DNA from: Bryobacterales bacterium
GTDB lineage: Bacteria > Acidobacteriota > Terriglobia > Bryobacterales > Bryobacteraceae
Direction: 5' to 3'
Assembly (NCBI GenBank): GCA_016721425.1
Contig: JADKID010000005.1
Span: 372,001-436,000, forward strand
DNA: 64,000 bases
Part shown: positions 8,452 to 17,801 of the stretch, one piece after another
Position numbering within the stretch: position 1 is the first letter of the stretch
How the letters are laid out: every line of letters starts with the position of its first letter
Program-made: the position numbers and the translations under genes
Notes under the pieces: generated by a model
Database searches by the model: none
What the model saw: only the letters and a program-made list of their open reading frames with translations
Told to the model about the DNA's origin: nothing

Positions 8452-11244
8452 TTAGCGGGCGCGGGCCGGGTAGGTGATCCCGAACCCCGTCTTGAAAAGC
8501 GGATTGTCCAGATCGTGCGGGACATCCTCCTTCTGCTTGCGCACGGACTCCATGTCGCGCGGGAGATCAAGCGGCAGCTTGCCGGTGGCCGCGGCGTTGC
8601 CGAAGATGACGTCGAGCAGGGCGGCATCGCTGACATTGAAGTGAGCGAGGACGGCGGCGGCCTGATCGATGAACTCGGTCAGGACGGCGGGGCGGTCCAT
8701 GAACATGGCCACGACCACCGGGGTGCCGGAGGCGGTTAACTGGCGGATCTTGGCGAGCTCGGCGGCGTTGTCCGCGCCGGCGTAAGCGAGAGTGCCCTCC
8801 TTGGCGCCGGGGAAGAAGCTGGCGCCTCCCTTGTGAGTTTCGAAGGGCGCGTTGACGGCGATGATGGCGAGATCGGCCTGCTTGGGATCGTCCACCAGAG
8901 TCCCGTAGGCGGCGGCCTTCTCCTTGTTGATGTTCTCGACGTAGAGCTTGCGGCCTGGCGCGGCGGGGAGGAGCGATTTCCCGTTCTTGAGCACCACGAC
9001 GGACTTGCGCTGGGCGGCGGCGCCGGCATCCATCATGGGCTTGCTGGCCACGACGGCCTTGGCGCGCTCGGGATCGACATAGGGGTTATCGAAGAGGCCG
9101 AGCTCGAACATCGGCTTGAGCACGCGGCGCGCCGATTCATCCAGGCGGGCCGCGGTGAGCGTGCCGTCTTTCACGGATTCGAGAATGTACTTGGGGTCGT
9201 TATCGCCGCCGATCTGATCGACGCCGGCCTGCACCATGCGGAGCTGGCGTTCCTTTTCTGAGAGCGACTCCACGCCCCAGGGCATGTTGCGCAGCCAGTC
9301 TGTGACGACCAGCCCCTGATAGGCGAACTTGCCGCGCAGCATATCGCCCACGATCACCTTGGAGAAGTTCATGCCGACGGTGTCGTAGCCCTGCGGAATG
9401 GCGTAACCGGGCATGATGCCGCCGGTGCCGGACTCAAACGCGGCACGGAAGGGGATGAGGTGATGATCAAAGTGATTGCCGGGATAGATCTGCCATTTGC
9501 CGAAGTCGTTGTGGGGATCGAGCCCTTCCTTGACAGGCCCGTCGCCGGGGAAGTGTTTGGTGACGCAGAGCACGCTCTCCGGCGTGAGCGCGTTGCCCTG
9601 CATGCCCGCGATGTAGGCGCGAACCAGCGAGGAAACGGTGGCTGCGTCCTCGCCAAAGGTGCCGGCGATGCGATTCCACCTGGGCTCGGTGACGACGTCT
9701 GCCATGGGCGAGAGAGTGACGCTGAGGCCGAGGGCACGGAGTTCCTGGGCGGCGGTGCGGGCGGACTGGTAGACGAGGCCTGGCTCTCCGGTGGCGGCGA
9801 GGCCGAGCTGATCGGGCCACTGGGAGATATTGGGCGGCGGGGCGGCGGGGTTACGGGAGACGGCGTGGCGCGGGTCCGTGCTGAGCGCCAGGGGAATGCC
9901 GAGACGGGAGCCCTCGGCGAGCTCCTGGAGCCCGTTGTTGAAGCGGGCGGTGATTTCGGGCGGCTCCGTCGCGTTGGGCCGCAGGAGGATCCAGCGGACA
10001 TTGCGATTGAGGATCAGCTCATTCGGCGTGGGCCGGTCCATGGGGGCAACGCCCTCACGGCGGGGCGGGGCGAAACCAGGGGCGGCGCCGGGGCGGGGCG
10101 GGGGCGGCGCATCGAGCACGACGCCTCCGGGTCCGGTAAAGCCGGCGAGCGACGAGTGGATCATGAGGCCGGCCTTCTCTTCACTGGTCATCTGGGTAAT
10201 GAGATCGGCGGCGCGCTGTTGGGCGGGCAGGCGCCAGTCTTCGTAACGATCCAGCTTGCCGTTGCGGTTGAGATCCTTGAACTGGAGACCGTCTGATTTG
10301 AGGACGGGCGCGCGGCGGGCGCCGAGGGCGACTTGCGGCTGGGTGCAATCGGGGAACATGATCTGCGCGGTCTGATGGAGGTAGCGCCGCCAGTTCATCC
10401 ACTCGTGCCCGCCAGTGCTGAGCACCCAGAAGTTGCGGATGGCGTATTTGTTGATGACGGCCATGACACCTTGGCCATTCTTGAGGGCGATATCGGTCTC
10501 GCCCTGGCCCATGTAGAAGGGCACGCGGAAGAGATCGTTGGTCTTGGGGTCCTTGAGCAGTTGCTGGAAGTTTTCCTCGAAGGCCTTTTGCTGCTCGGGG
10601 AAGTAGCCGGAGCTGTAGACGTAGAGCTCGCTGAACGTATCGAGGTGCGGCAGGCCGGTATTCATGACCACGAAGCCGCCCATGGAGAGGCCGGCGAGGG
10701 CGCGGCTCTCGCGGCCGGGCCGTGCGCGGTAGTGGCTTTCGACGTAGGGAATGATGTCCTTGAGATACTCCTGCGTGCAGGCGTCGTCCGTGCCGGGCAC
10801 GGGCGGGGTAGGCACGGAGCAACGGGTGTGGGGCATCACGATAATCATCGGCTTGGCTTTGCCGGCGGCGATGAGGTTATCGAGGATGAGGTGAGCGTGG
10901 CCACCGCTTTTCGGATCGGTGTTGCTCCATTTGGAATCGTCGTCGCCGCCGCCGTGGTTCAGGTAGAGCACGGGGTATTTCGCCGACGGATTCTTAGCGT
11001 AATCCGGCGGCAGGTAGATGTGCATGCGCTTGTCGGCGCCGGCGTAGTTCTTGTAGCTGACCTTCTCCAGCGTGCCGTGCGGCACGTTGGTATTGGCGTA
11101 GAAACTGGTGTCCGTGGCGGCGGGGAGCGCCGGCAGAATGGGCAGAGGGCAGACGCCCGGCTTGGGCACCTCGCGGCGGGGCGGGGCCTGGGCCAGCGCC
11201 AGAGATCCCGCCAGTAAGCAGGCCAGAGCGGTCAGTGATTTCAT
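8452..11244 (-). CDS. secreted CE1-type esterase fused to GH3 glycoside hydrolase
   Basis: A 930-residue two-enzyme protein. After a signal peptide (1-19), residues 50-300 form an alpha/beta-hydrolase esterase of the esterase D/CE1 family, with nucleophile S187 in GLSMGG and a histidine at about 280 in GGHEWMNW. A short calcium-loop-like linker (DLNRNGKLDRYEDW, 324-337) joins it to a GH3 catalytic module: KHFPGDG at 563-569, and nucleophile D649 in VVTDW. A C-terminal GH3 (alpha/beta)6 domain follows to about 925. Such enzymes would remove acyl groups and then hydrolyse beta-linked sugars from decorated polysaccharides. It lies 12 bp after a second CE1 esterase gene whose product resembles the N-terminal half, suggesting duplication. 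The linker is also common in stand-alone acidobacterial GH3 proteins. Confidence 0.9.
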   Translation of the reverse strand: MKSLTALACLLAGSLALAQAPPRREVPKPGVCPLPILPALPAATDTSFYANTNVPHGTLEKVSYKNYAGADKRMHIYLPPDYAKNPSAKYPVLYLNHGGGDDDSKWSNTDPKSGGHAHLILDNLIAAGKAKPMIIVMPHTRCSVPTPPVPGTDDACTQEYLKDIIPYVESHYRARPGRESRALAGLSMGGFVVMNTGLPHLDTFSELYVYSSGYFPEQQKAFEENFQQLLKDPKTNDLFRVPFYMGQGETDIALKNGQGVMAVINKYAIRNFWVLSTGGHEWMNWRRYLHQTAQIMFPDCTQPQVALGARRAPVLKSDGLQFKDLNRNGKLDRYEDWRLPAQQRAADLITQMTSEEKAGLMIHSSLAGFTGPGGVVLDAPPPPRPGAAPGFAPPRREGVAPMDRPTPNELILNRNVRWILLRPNATEPPEITARFNNGLQELAEGSRLGIPLALSTDPRHAVSRNPAAPPPNISQWPDQLGLAATGEPGLVYQSARTAAQELRALGLSVTLSPMADVVTEPRWNRIAGTFGEDAATVSSLVRAYIAGMQGNALTPESVLCVTKHFPGDGPVKEGLDPHNDFGKWQIYPGNHFDHHLIPFRAAFESGTGGIMPGYAIPQGYDTVGMNFSKVIVGDMLRGKFAYQGLVVTDWLRNMPWGVESLSEKERQLRMVQAGVDQIGGDNDPKYILESVKDGTLTAARLDESARRVLKPMFELGLFDNPYVDPERAKAVVASKPMMDAGAAAQRKSVVVLKNGKSLLPAAPGRKLYVENINKEKAAAYGTLVDDPKQADLAIIAVNAPFETHKGGASFFPGAKEGTLAYAGADNAAELAKIRQLTASGTPVVVAMFMDRPAVLTEFIDQAAAVLAHFNVSDAALLDVIFGNAAATGKLPLDLPRDMESVRKQKEDVPHDLDNPLFKTGFGITYPARAR

Positions 11245-11256
11245 GGTGGCTATCCC

Positions 11257-12426
11257 TTACTGAAAGAGCATGGGGGCGAACTCGTTGAGGTAGTCGCGCC
11301 AGTTGACCCAGGTGTGGCCGCCGGTGGTTTCTTTATAGACGGGGGCGAAGCCGTGGCGCTTGAACATGCCGACGGTCATTTTGGTGGTGTTGAGCAGGAA
11401 GTCCTCGGAGCCGGTGGCAAACCAGAAGACCTTGAGGCCCTTCTTGAGCTTGGCGTCGTCGAGAGTGGCCAGACGTTCCTTCTCCCAGGCGGGATTGGGG
11501 GAGGCGTTGAGATCGACCGGCGCGGGCGTGGCGGTGCGCGGGCCGGAGCCGAAGACGCCAGAACTGTAGACGCCGATATAGGCGAACTTGTCCAGGTGGG
11601 ACATGGAGATGGTGAGGGTCTGGCCGCCGCCCATGGAGAGGCCGGCGATAGCACGCTGGTCGCGCTTGAGCAGTGTGCGGTAGTTCTTCTCGACGTAGGG
11701 CATGACGTCTTTGACGAAGTCTTCGCTGAATTCATCCCTGGCGGCGGCTCCACCGGGCGCGGGGCCGAAGGAGGCGCGGGTATGGCCGGCGGGCATGACG
11801 ACGATCATGGGCTTGGCCTTTTTGGCGGCGATGAGGTTATCGAGGATGAAGTTGGCGCGGCCGGCGGAGGTCCAGGAATCATCGGAATCGCTGGCGCCGT
11901 GGAGGAGATAGAAGACCGGGTACTTGCCCTTACCCAGTTCATAGCCGGGCGGCGTGTAGATGTGCATGCGGCGGAAGCGGCCGAGGGCGGAGGAGTAGTA
12001 GTGGACCGCCGCGACGGCGCCGTGGGGCACCTGCTTGACGTCCATGAACTCGGCGCCGGGCACCTGGACGACGCTCCAGTTGTTGGTGTTGGATTCGCTG
12101 ACCGCCGGATTGCGGGGATCGTTGACGGCCACGCCGTTCACGAGGAAGCGGTAGCGGTAGGCGCCCGGGATGACGGGACCCACTTTGGTTTCCCAGACTC
12201 CGCTTGCGGCCTTGACGAAAACGGGGCCGCCCTTGGGAAGATTCAGGATATCGCCGCCCTGCAAGGCGACGGTCTCAGCCTTGGGCGCGAGGATGCGGAA
12301 GACGATCTGCCGGTCCGGCAGCACCTCCGGAGAAGTCACCTGCGGGCCCTGCTGGCCCTGGGCGTAGGCGCTGGCGAGCGCGAGGATTGCGGCGAGGCTG
12401 AGCTTCCAATTGTAATGGCGTAACAT
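11257..12426 (-). CDS. secreted CE1-family esterase with N-terminal CBM48-like domain
   Basis: A 389-residue protein with a signal peptide (about 1-23). It has an immunoglobulin-like CBM48/E-set domain (about 30-125) and an esterase D/CE1 alpha/beta-hydrolase domain (about 140-385), with nucleophile S264 in GLSMGG and a C-terminal histidine in TGGHTWVNW. The family includes feruloyl and acetyl-xylan esterases; the acyl group removed here is not known. The ATG at 12426 is preferred over an upstream in-frame ATG at 12468 because GGGAGT lies just before it and the signal peptide follows directly. It is the first gene of a two-gene unit with the CE1-GH3 fusion, and is divergent from two sulfatase genes 148 bp away. 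Confidence 0.88.
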   Translation of the reverse strand: MLRHYNWKLSLAAILALASAYAQGQQGPQVTSPEVLPDRQIVFRILAPKAETVALQGGDILNLPKGGPVFVKAASGVWETKVGPVIPGAYRYRFLVNGVAVNDPRNPAVSESNTNNWSVVQVPGAEFMDVKQVPHGAVAAVHYYSSALGRFRRMHIYTPPGYELGKGKYPVFYLLHGASDSDDSWTSAGRANFILDNLIAAKKAKPMIVVMPAGHTRASFGPAPGGAAARDEFSEDFVKDVMPYVEKNYRTLLKRDQRAIAGLSMGGGQTLTISMSHLDKFAYIGVYSSGVFGSGPRTATPAPVDLNASPNPAWEKERLATLDDAKLKKGLKVFWFATGSEDFLLNTTKMTVGMFKRHGFAPVYKETTGGHTWVNWRDYLNEFAPMLFQ

Positions 12427-12574
12427 GACCACTCCCTTATGCGGACGGGGCGCCGTAGTTGCGTACACGCGGCGCGGCGCGTGGGCCGATATTATCGAAA
12501 CGGGCGGGAAATGACAAGGATGGCCAGGCCAGTTGCACCGCGGGCGCAGATCTAATAGGTTTTAAGGCAACACC

Positions 12575-14095
12575 ATGAAACGCAGATCTTTTCTGAGTCT
12601 GGCCGGCGGGGCGATGGCCGCATCGGCCGCACACGCCGCGCCAGCCGCGTCCAAACCGAATATTGTTCTGATCTATGCCGACGACGTGGGCTACGGAGAC
12701 CTGGGCTGCTATGGCGCGACCTCGGTGAAGACACCGAACCTGGACCGATTGGCGCAGCGCGGAGTGCGTTTCACGGACGCACACTCGTCTTCGGCGACAT
12801 GCACGCCCAGCCGCTACTCGATGCTGACGGGCGAGTATGCGTGGCGGAAGAAGGGGACGGGCGTGCTGCCGGGGGACGCGCGGCTGATCATTGATCCCAG
12901 CCGGCCGACGCTGCCGCGGATGCTACAGGGCGCTGGGTATCGTACCGGCGTGGTAGGCAAGTGGCATCTGGGCCTGGGTACGGGCAACCTGGATTGGAAT
13001 ACGGAAATCAAGCCGGGGCCGCTGGAGGTGGGGTTTGATTCGGCGTTCATCATGCCGGCAACGGGCGACCGGGTGCCGTGCGTGTACATGAAAGACCGGC
13101 GGATTGTGGGGCTGGACCCCCAGGATCCGATTCGCGTGGATTATGAGAAGCCAATCGGGAACGAGCCGACGGGCCGCAGGAACCCCGAGTTATTGAAAAT
13201 GCACCCGAGCCACGGGCACGACATGGCGATCGTGAACGGGGTGAGCCGCATCGGGTATATGACGGGCGGCAAGTCCGCGCTTTGGGTCGACGAAGACATG
13301 GCCGAGACGTTCGTCAACAACGGCATTCAGTTCCTCGACAAGTACCGCAACGATCCGTTCTTTCTCTACTTCGCCACCCACGACATTCATGTGCCGCGGG
13401 TGCCGAATCCGCGCTTCGCCAACGCCACCACCATGGGCCCGCGGGGCGCAGCCATCGCCGAACTCGATTGGTCCGTGGGCAAAATCCTCGATCACCTCGA
13501 CGCCATCGGCGTGGCCAACAACACGCTGGTCATGTTCTCCAGCGACAACGGCCCGGTAGTGGACGACGGGTACAAGGACGACGCGGTGGAGAAGCTGGGC
13601 AGCCACAAGCCGGCGGGGCGGCTGCGCGGGGGGAAGTACAGCAACTTTGAGGGCGGGACGCGGGTTCCGCTCATCGCCCGCTGGCCCCTCCGCATCAAAC
13701 CCGGCGTCTCGGATGCGCTCATCGGACAGCACGACTTCTTCGCATCGTTCGCCAGCCTCACCAACCAGAGACTGGCCGCCGATGCTGCGCCGGACAGCTT
13801 CGACGTTCTGCCCGGCCTGCTGGGCGAGGCGAAAAAGGGCCGCGAGTGGATCATTGAGCACGCCCGCAACCTCTCCATGCGCAAGGGTGAGTACAAAATG
13901 ATCGAGGCCGGTCCCGGGCCGGCGATTCAAGTGAATACCAACACCGAAACCGGCGCCGCCCCGAGCCCGCAGCTTTACCGCGTCACCACCGATCCAGGCG
14001 AGCGCACCAACCTGGCCGCCCAGATGCCGGACAAGGTCGCCGAGCTCGGTGCCCTGCTCAACACCGTCAGGTCCTCGCCGCGATCCCGTCCCTGA
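12575..14095 (+). CDS. secreted S1-family sulfatase
   Basis: A 506-residue arylsulfatase-type enzyme. The N-terminus (KRRSFLSLAGGAMAASAAHA) looks like a Tat or Sec signal. The metal-site aspartates are in YADDVGYGDLG (about 34-44). The sulfatase signature CTPSR begins at C76, the residue converted to formylglycine. A conserved SDNGP motif and a GGKYSNFEGGTRVP segment further on are typical of S1 sulfatases acting on polysaccharides. It needs a formylglycine-generating enzyme or anSME, neither of which is in the window. It lies 8 bp before a second sulfatase and divergent from two CE1 genes, which together suggests breakdown of a sulfated, acylated polysaccharide. The exact sulfate ester cannot be called. 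Confidence 0.92.
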   Translation: MKRRSFLSLAGGAMAASAAHAAPAASKPNIVLIYADDVGYGDLGCYGATSVKTPNLDRLAQRGVRFTDAHSSSATCTPSRYSMLTGEYAWRKKGTGVLPGDARLIIDPSRPTLPRMLQGAGYRTGVVGKWHLGLGTGNLDWNTEIKPGPLEVGFDSAFIMPATGDRVPCVYMKDRRIVGLDPQDPIRVDYEKPIGNEPTGRRNPELLKMHPSHGHDMAIVNGVSRIGYMTGGKSALWVDEDMAETFVNNGIQFLDKYRNDPFFLYFATHDIHVPRVPNPRFANATTMGPRGAAIAELDWSVGKILDHLDAIGVANNTLVMFSSDNGPVVDDGYKDDAVEKLGSHKPAGRLRGGKYSNFEGGTRVPLIARWPLRIKPGVSDALIGQHDFFASFASLTNQRLAADAAPDSFDVLPGLLGEAKKGREWIIEHARNLSMRKGEYKMIEAGPGPAIQVNTNTETGAAPSPQLYRVTTDPGERTNLAAQMPDKVAELGALLNTVRSSPRSRP

Positions 14096-14103
14096 AACAC
14101 AAC

Positions 14104-15579
14104 ATGTCACTGACTTCCCGCCGCAGATTCCTCGGCTCCGGTCTCATGGCCGGCGCCGCCTGGGCGCAGGCCCCCAAGCGCCCCAACATCCTCTTTGTCA
14201 TCGCCGACGACTGGTCGCACGGCCACGCCGGCGCCTACGGCTGCAACTGGGTGAAGACGCCGAATTTCGATCGTGTCGCGCGCGAGGGAGTCCTGTTCAC
14301 CAACTGTTTCACATCCAACCCGAAATGCAGCCCGTCGAGGGCCACTATCCTCACGGGCCGCAACTCCTGGCAGTTGAAGGAGGCGGTAAACCACTACAGC
14401 GTCTTCCCCAACGAGTTCCCCGTCTATCCCTCGCTGCTCGAAAAGGCCGGTTACTCCGTTGGTCTCACGGGAAAAGGCTGGGGTCCGGGCGATTTTCAGT
14501 CAACCGGATTCGCCCATAACCCAGCCGGCCTGCCCTACCAGAAGCGAACCGCCAAACCACCCTACAACGGCATCTCGAACATCGACTACGCCGCCAACTT
14601 CGGCGACTTTCTCGATCAGCGCCAGAAGGACAAGCCGTTCTGTTTCTGGCTCGGCGGCCAGGAGCCGCATCGCCGTTACGAAGAGGGCTCCGGCGTCCGC
14701 GCCGGCCGCGATCCCAAAGCGGTGCAGCTACCCTCCTACTATCCCAACCATCCGGTCGTCCGCAGCGACATGCTGGACTACGCCCTCGAGGTCGAGTGGT
14801 TCGACGAGCACCTCGGCCGCTCCCTCCGCAAGCTGGAAGAGATCGGCGAACTCGACAACACATTTGTCGTCGTGACGTCCGATCACGGACAGCCCTTCCC
14901 TCGCATCAAGGGCCAAATCTACGAGCAGGGCTTCCACATCCCGCTCGCCGTGCGCTGGGGTAGGAACCTGGCCGCGGGCCGCACCCTGGATGATTTCATC
15001 AACGCCCGCGACTTCGCCCCCACTTATCTGGAGCTCGCCGGTCTCAAACCGCCGCCCTCCATGACCGGTCGCAGTATGCTGGATCTCCTCAAGACCGGCA
15101 AGTCTGACCCCGCCCGCAACGTGATGCTGATCGGCAAGGAGCGCCACGACATCGGCCGCCCCAACGATGCCGGCTACCCCGTCCGCGCCATTCGCACGCC
15201 CGATTTCCTCTACGTCCGCAACTACCACCCGGACGCCTGGCCCGCAGGCAATCCGGAAACGGGCTATCGCAACGTGGATGACTCCCCCACTAAGGAACTC
15301 CTCCTCTCCAGCTTCGACCACCACTATCAGCTCGCCTTCGGCAAGCGCGCCGCCGAAGAGCTCTATCACATGCCTACGGATCCGGATTGCGTCATCAACC
15401 TGGCCGCCGAGCCGAAACACGCCCAATCCAAGCGCCAACTCCGTGACCGGATGGACGAGATGCTCCGCCAGGAAGGCGACCCGCGCGCCCTGGGGCGCGC
15501 CGACTTCTTCGACACCATCGAATACACCGGCCCAAAGAAGCACTCGTACGGCAGTTGGCTGAAGAACCAGCGCCCGTAG
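14104..15579 (+). CDS. secreted S1-family sulfatase, heparan N-sulfatase-like
   Basis: A 491-residue sulfatase with an RRRFLGSG twin-arginine-like signal (residues 6-13), metal-site ADD in VIADDWSHGHAG (32-43) and the signature CSPSR with C75 as the formylglycine position. The DDWSHGHAGAYG form of the first motif, and the general layout, resemble N-sulfoglucosamine sulfohydrolase (SGSH)-type members rather than the preceding gene, so the two sulfatases probably remove different sulfate groups. The gene starts 8 bp after its partner and is very likely co-transcribed. No sulfatase-maturing enzyme or dedicated TonB/SusD pair is adjacent. The substrate subfamily is a guess; the enzyme class is clear. 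Confidence 0.9.
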   Translation: MSLTSRRRFLGSGLMAGAAWAQAPKRPNILFVIADDWSHGHAGAYGCNWVKTPNFDRVAREGVLFTNCFTSNPKCSPSRATILTGRNSWQLKEAVNHYSVFPNEFPVYPSLLEKAGYSVGLTGKGWGPGDFQSTGFAHNPAGLPYQKRTAKPPYNGISNIDYAANFGDFLDQRQKDKPFCFWLGGQEPHRRYEEGSGVRAGRDPKAVQLPSYYPNHPVVRSDMLDYALEVEWFDEHLGRSLRKLEEIGELDNTFVVVTSDHGQPFPRIKGQIYEQGFHIPLAVRWGRNLAAGRTLDDFINARDFAPTYLELAGLKPPPSMTGRSMLDLLKTGKSDPARNVMLIGKERHDIGRPNDAGYPVRAIRTPDFLYVRNYHPDAWPAGNPETGYRNVDDSPTKELLLSSFDHHYQLAFGKRAAEELYHMPTDPDCVINLAAEPKHAQSKRQLRDRMDEMLRQEGDPRALGRADFFDTIEYTGPKKHSYGSWLKNQRP

Positions 15580-15672
15580 CCGGCCCACGAAGGGCAGAGA
15601 AAGCCGGATGGAAGAATAGTTGACAGTTTAGTCGTGGCGTGAGACACCTTTTCGAAACCTAGGAGGATTCTC

Positions 15673-16206
15673 ATGTCAATGGTCCGCTCGTTCGCTCTCC
15701 GCTCACTTCCAGCGCTCTTCGTGCTCCTTACACTCGCCGGCGCCTCCCAAACCGCAACTTTCATGTTCAGCGGCCTTTGCCTGGACTGCCCGCCGCCAAG
15801 TGAAACTCAAAACGTCACGGCGACACTCGTGGCGGTGAATTCCTATCAGCTGGGCGACAAAGTCAATCCAGCTAACTTCGTGTCATTCACATTTGACGGG
15901 TCAGTCAACATCCCGGGAGGATTCATCTTCACGCTTCTGGACGACTGGGGTGGCTAGATACCGCAGAATCTTCCTGGCCCCGCGCGCCTGAGCCTCTATG
16001 GCAGAGACTCGGACTTCAAATACGGATTCGTCTCCAGGCTCGATGGCACCTGGGATGTCTACAGGAACGGGGTTAATAAAGACACTGGCAGCGGAGGGAC
16101 CTGGGCCGGCGGAAGCACGAACACCGTCCCCGAGCCCGGAGCCTTCCTTCTTGTCGCTGGCGGCCTGGCCGCGATCGGCCTGCGCCGTTGGAGGCGCCAA
16201 AGCTGA
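15673..16206 (+). pseudogene. PEP-CTERM protein gene interrupted by an in-frame TAG
   Basis: The gene has a near-perfect ribosome binding site (AGGAGG, 7 bp before ATG) and encodes a signal peptide, then a short beta-rich secreted domain. A TAG at 15955-15957 stops it after 94 residues. The same frame then continues without another stop for 82 codons to TGA at 16204. It encodes an NLPGPARLSLYG-type segment and ends in a canonical PEP-CTERM signal: VPEPGAF, a hydrophobic helix, then RRWRRQ. This tail is the sorting signal processed by exosortase for attachment or export of surface proteins. The downstream codons look conserved in frame, so the TAG is recent, a sequence error, or read through. 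As annotated it would yield only a truncated, unanchored product. A terminator follows. Confidence 0.8.
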
Positions 16207-16234
16207 CCGATAGTCCCAAATTCACTGAGTGAAG

Positions 16235-16270
16235 CGGCGGGCGCTCTCCGGAGCCCCGCCGGTTTGCGTT
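16235..16270 (+). terminator. Rho-independent terminator after the PEP-CTERM gene
   Basis: A 7-bp GC-only stem (CGGCGGG at 16235-16241 with CCCGCCG at 16255-16261) closes a 13-base loop. A T-biased run (GGTTTGCGTTTT) follows. It lies 28 bp after the second stop (TGA 16204-16206), not after the internal TAG, which supports the longer reading frame as the original gene. Confidence 0.6.
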
Positions 16271-16286
16271 TTAGAGCCACGCCGGA

Positions 16287-17771
16287 GTGCTATGCTCCAG
16301 CCAGGACTCCACTTTGCAGCGCATCGCCATCACCGGCGCCACCGGATATATCGGTGGACGCCTGATTCCACGGCTGCTGGAGTGCGGCTACTCCATTCGC
16401 TGCCTGGTGCGCACGCCAGCCAAGCTGGCGGGCCGCTCGTGGGCCGGCCTGCCGGAGGTGGAGATCGTCACGACGGATCTGGGCGATGCGGACTCCATCG
16501 CAACGGGGCTGGCGGGGTGCAGCGCGGCCTACTACCTGGTGCATTCGATGACCTCGGCCGGCGCGGATTACGCGAAGCGCGATAACGAGCTTGCTGCCAA
16601 CTTTGCACAGGCCGCCCAGCTGGCCGGCGTGGGCCGCATCATCTACCTGGGCGGGTTGGGAGAGACCGGGGCGGGCCTCAGCGAGCATCTTGCGTCGCGG
16701 CGGGAGGTGGAGGAGGCGCTGGGGAGTGGTGGCGTGCCGGTGACGGTTTTGCGGGCGGCGATGATTATCGGCTCTGGCTCAGCGTCCTTCGAGATCCTGC
16801 GCTATCTGGTGGAGCGGCTGCCGGTGATGGTGACGCCGAAGTGGGTGAGCACGCGCTGCCAGCCGATCGCGGTGAGGAACGTGATTGGCTATCTGGTGGG
16901 CGCGCTGGACAAGGCAGAGACGGCGGGGCACGTTTACGACATTGGCGGACCGGAGGCGCTGCGCTATCGCGAGATCATGCGGATCATGGCCGAGGAGTTG
17001 GGGTTGCGGGCACGCTGGGTGATCCCGGTGCCGGTGCTGACGCCGCGCCTGAGCTCGTACTGGATCCACCTGGTGACGCCGCTAAGCCACGACATCGCCA
17101 AGCCGCTGGCAGAGGGGCTCAAGAACCCGGTGGTGTGCCGGGAGGATGCGATCACGCGGGTGATTCCGCAGCAGTTGCTGAGCGTGCGGGAGGCGATTCG
17201 CGCGGCGCTGGTGAAGGTAGCGGATCATCAGGTGGAGACGAGCTGGCAGATGGCCGGCCCGATTCCGGGTGATCCCGATTGGGCGGGCGGCACTGTATTC
17301 CGCGATGCGCGCGAGATTGTGATTGCGGCTCCGGCGGCGGCGGTATTTCGGGCGGTCTGCCACATTGGGGGCGGGCATGGCTGGTATGCGGCGGATTGGC
17401 TCTGGCAGATCCGCGGATGGATGGATAAGCTGGCGGGCGGCCCCGGGTTGCGGCGCGGGCGGCGGGATCCGGAGAGTGTCGCCTACGGGGAGGCGTTGGA
17501 CTTCTGGCGGGTTGTGGGTATTGAGCGGGACCTGCGCCTAACGCTCCGGGCCGAGATGAAGCTGCCTGGGGAAGCGCTGCTGGAATTCCGGATCGAATCG
17601 ACCGGGCCGAGCCAGTGCACCTTGAGACAGACCGCGCTGTTTCATCCGCGCGGCCTGTTGGGGCTGTTGTACTGGTATGCGGTGGTCCCGCTGCACCACG
17701 TTGTTTTCCGCGGCATGTTGCGTGGGATTCGAAGTGAAGCAGTGCGGCTGGCCGCCGCCGGAGCCGGATGA
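16287..17771 (+). CDS. NAD(P)-binding SDR protein with C-terminal DUF2867 domain
   Basis: A 494-residue fusion. Residues 10-300 form an atypical short-chain dehydrogenase/NmrA-like Rossmann domain: nucleotide-binding GATGYIGGR at 17-25, and a YYLVHSM segment near 85 in place of the usual active-site region. Residues 330-490 match DUF2867, a START/SRPBCC-like domain found fused to such dehydrogenases. The biochemical role is not established; proposed functions for relatives concern lipid or quinone modification. The start is uncertain: ATG at 16287 has no strong ribosome binding site, and a TTG at 16314 lies just before the Rossmann fold. It stands alone between a terminator and a convergent gene. 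Confidence 0.8.
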   Translation: MLCSSQDSTLQRIAITGATGYIGGRLIPRLLECGYSIRCLVRTPAKLAGRSWAGLPEVEIVTTDLGDADSIATGLAGCSAAYYLVHSMTSAGADYAKRDNELAANFAQAAQLAGVGRIIYLGGLGETGAGLSEHLASRREVEEALGSGGVPVTVLRAAMIIGSGSASFEILRYLVERLPVMVTPKWVSTRCQPIAVRNVIGYLVGALDKAETAGHVYDIGGPEALRYREIMRIMAEELGLRARWVIPVPVLTPRLSSYWIHLVTPLSHDIAKPLAEGLKNPVVCREDAITRVIPQQLLSVREAIRAALVKVADHQVETSWQMAGPIPGDPDWAGGTVFRDAREIVIAAPAAAVFRAVCHIGGGHGWYAADWLWQIRGWMDKLAGGPGLRRGRRDPESVAYGEALDFWRVVGIERDLRLTLRAEMKLPGEALLEFRIESTGPSQCTLRQTALFHPRGLLGLLYWYAVVPLHHVVFRGMLRGIRSEAVRLAAAGAG

Positions 17772-17801
17772 TCGCGGACTCTGGCGGGGAGGACTCCGTG
17801 G

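Noticed and set aside
6735..8636. A 633-codon open frame on the strand opposite the PLP decarboxylase gene
   Set aside because: It is antisense to a gene with a full set of catalytic motifs, has Arg/Gln/His-rich composition typical of shadow frames in GC-rich DNA, and matches no family.
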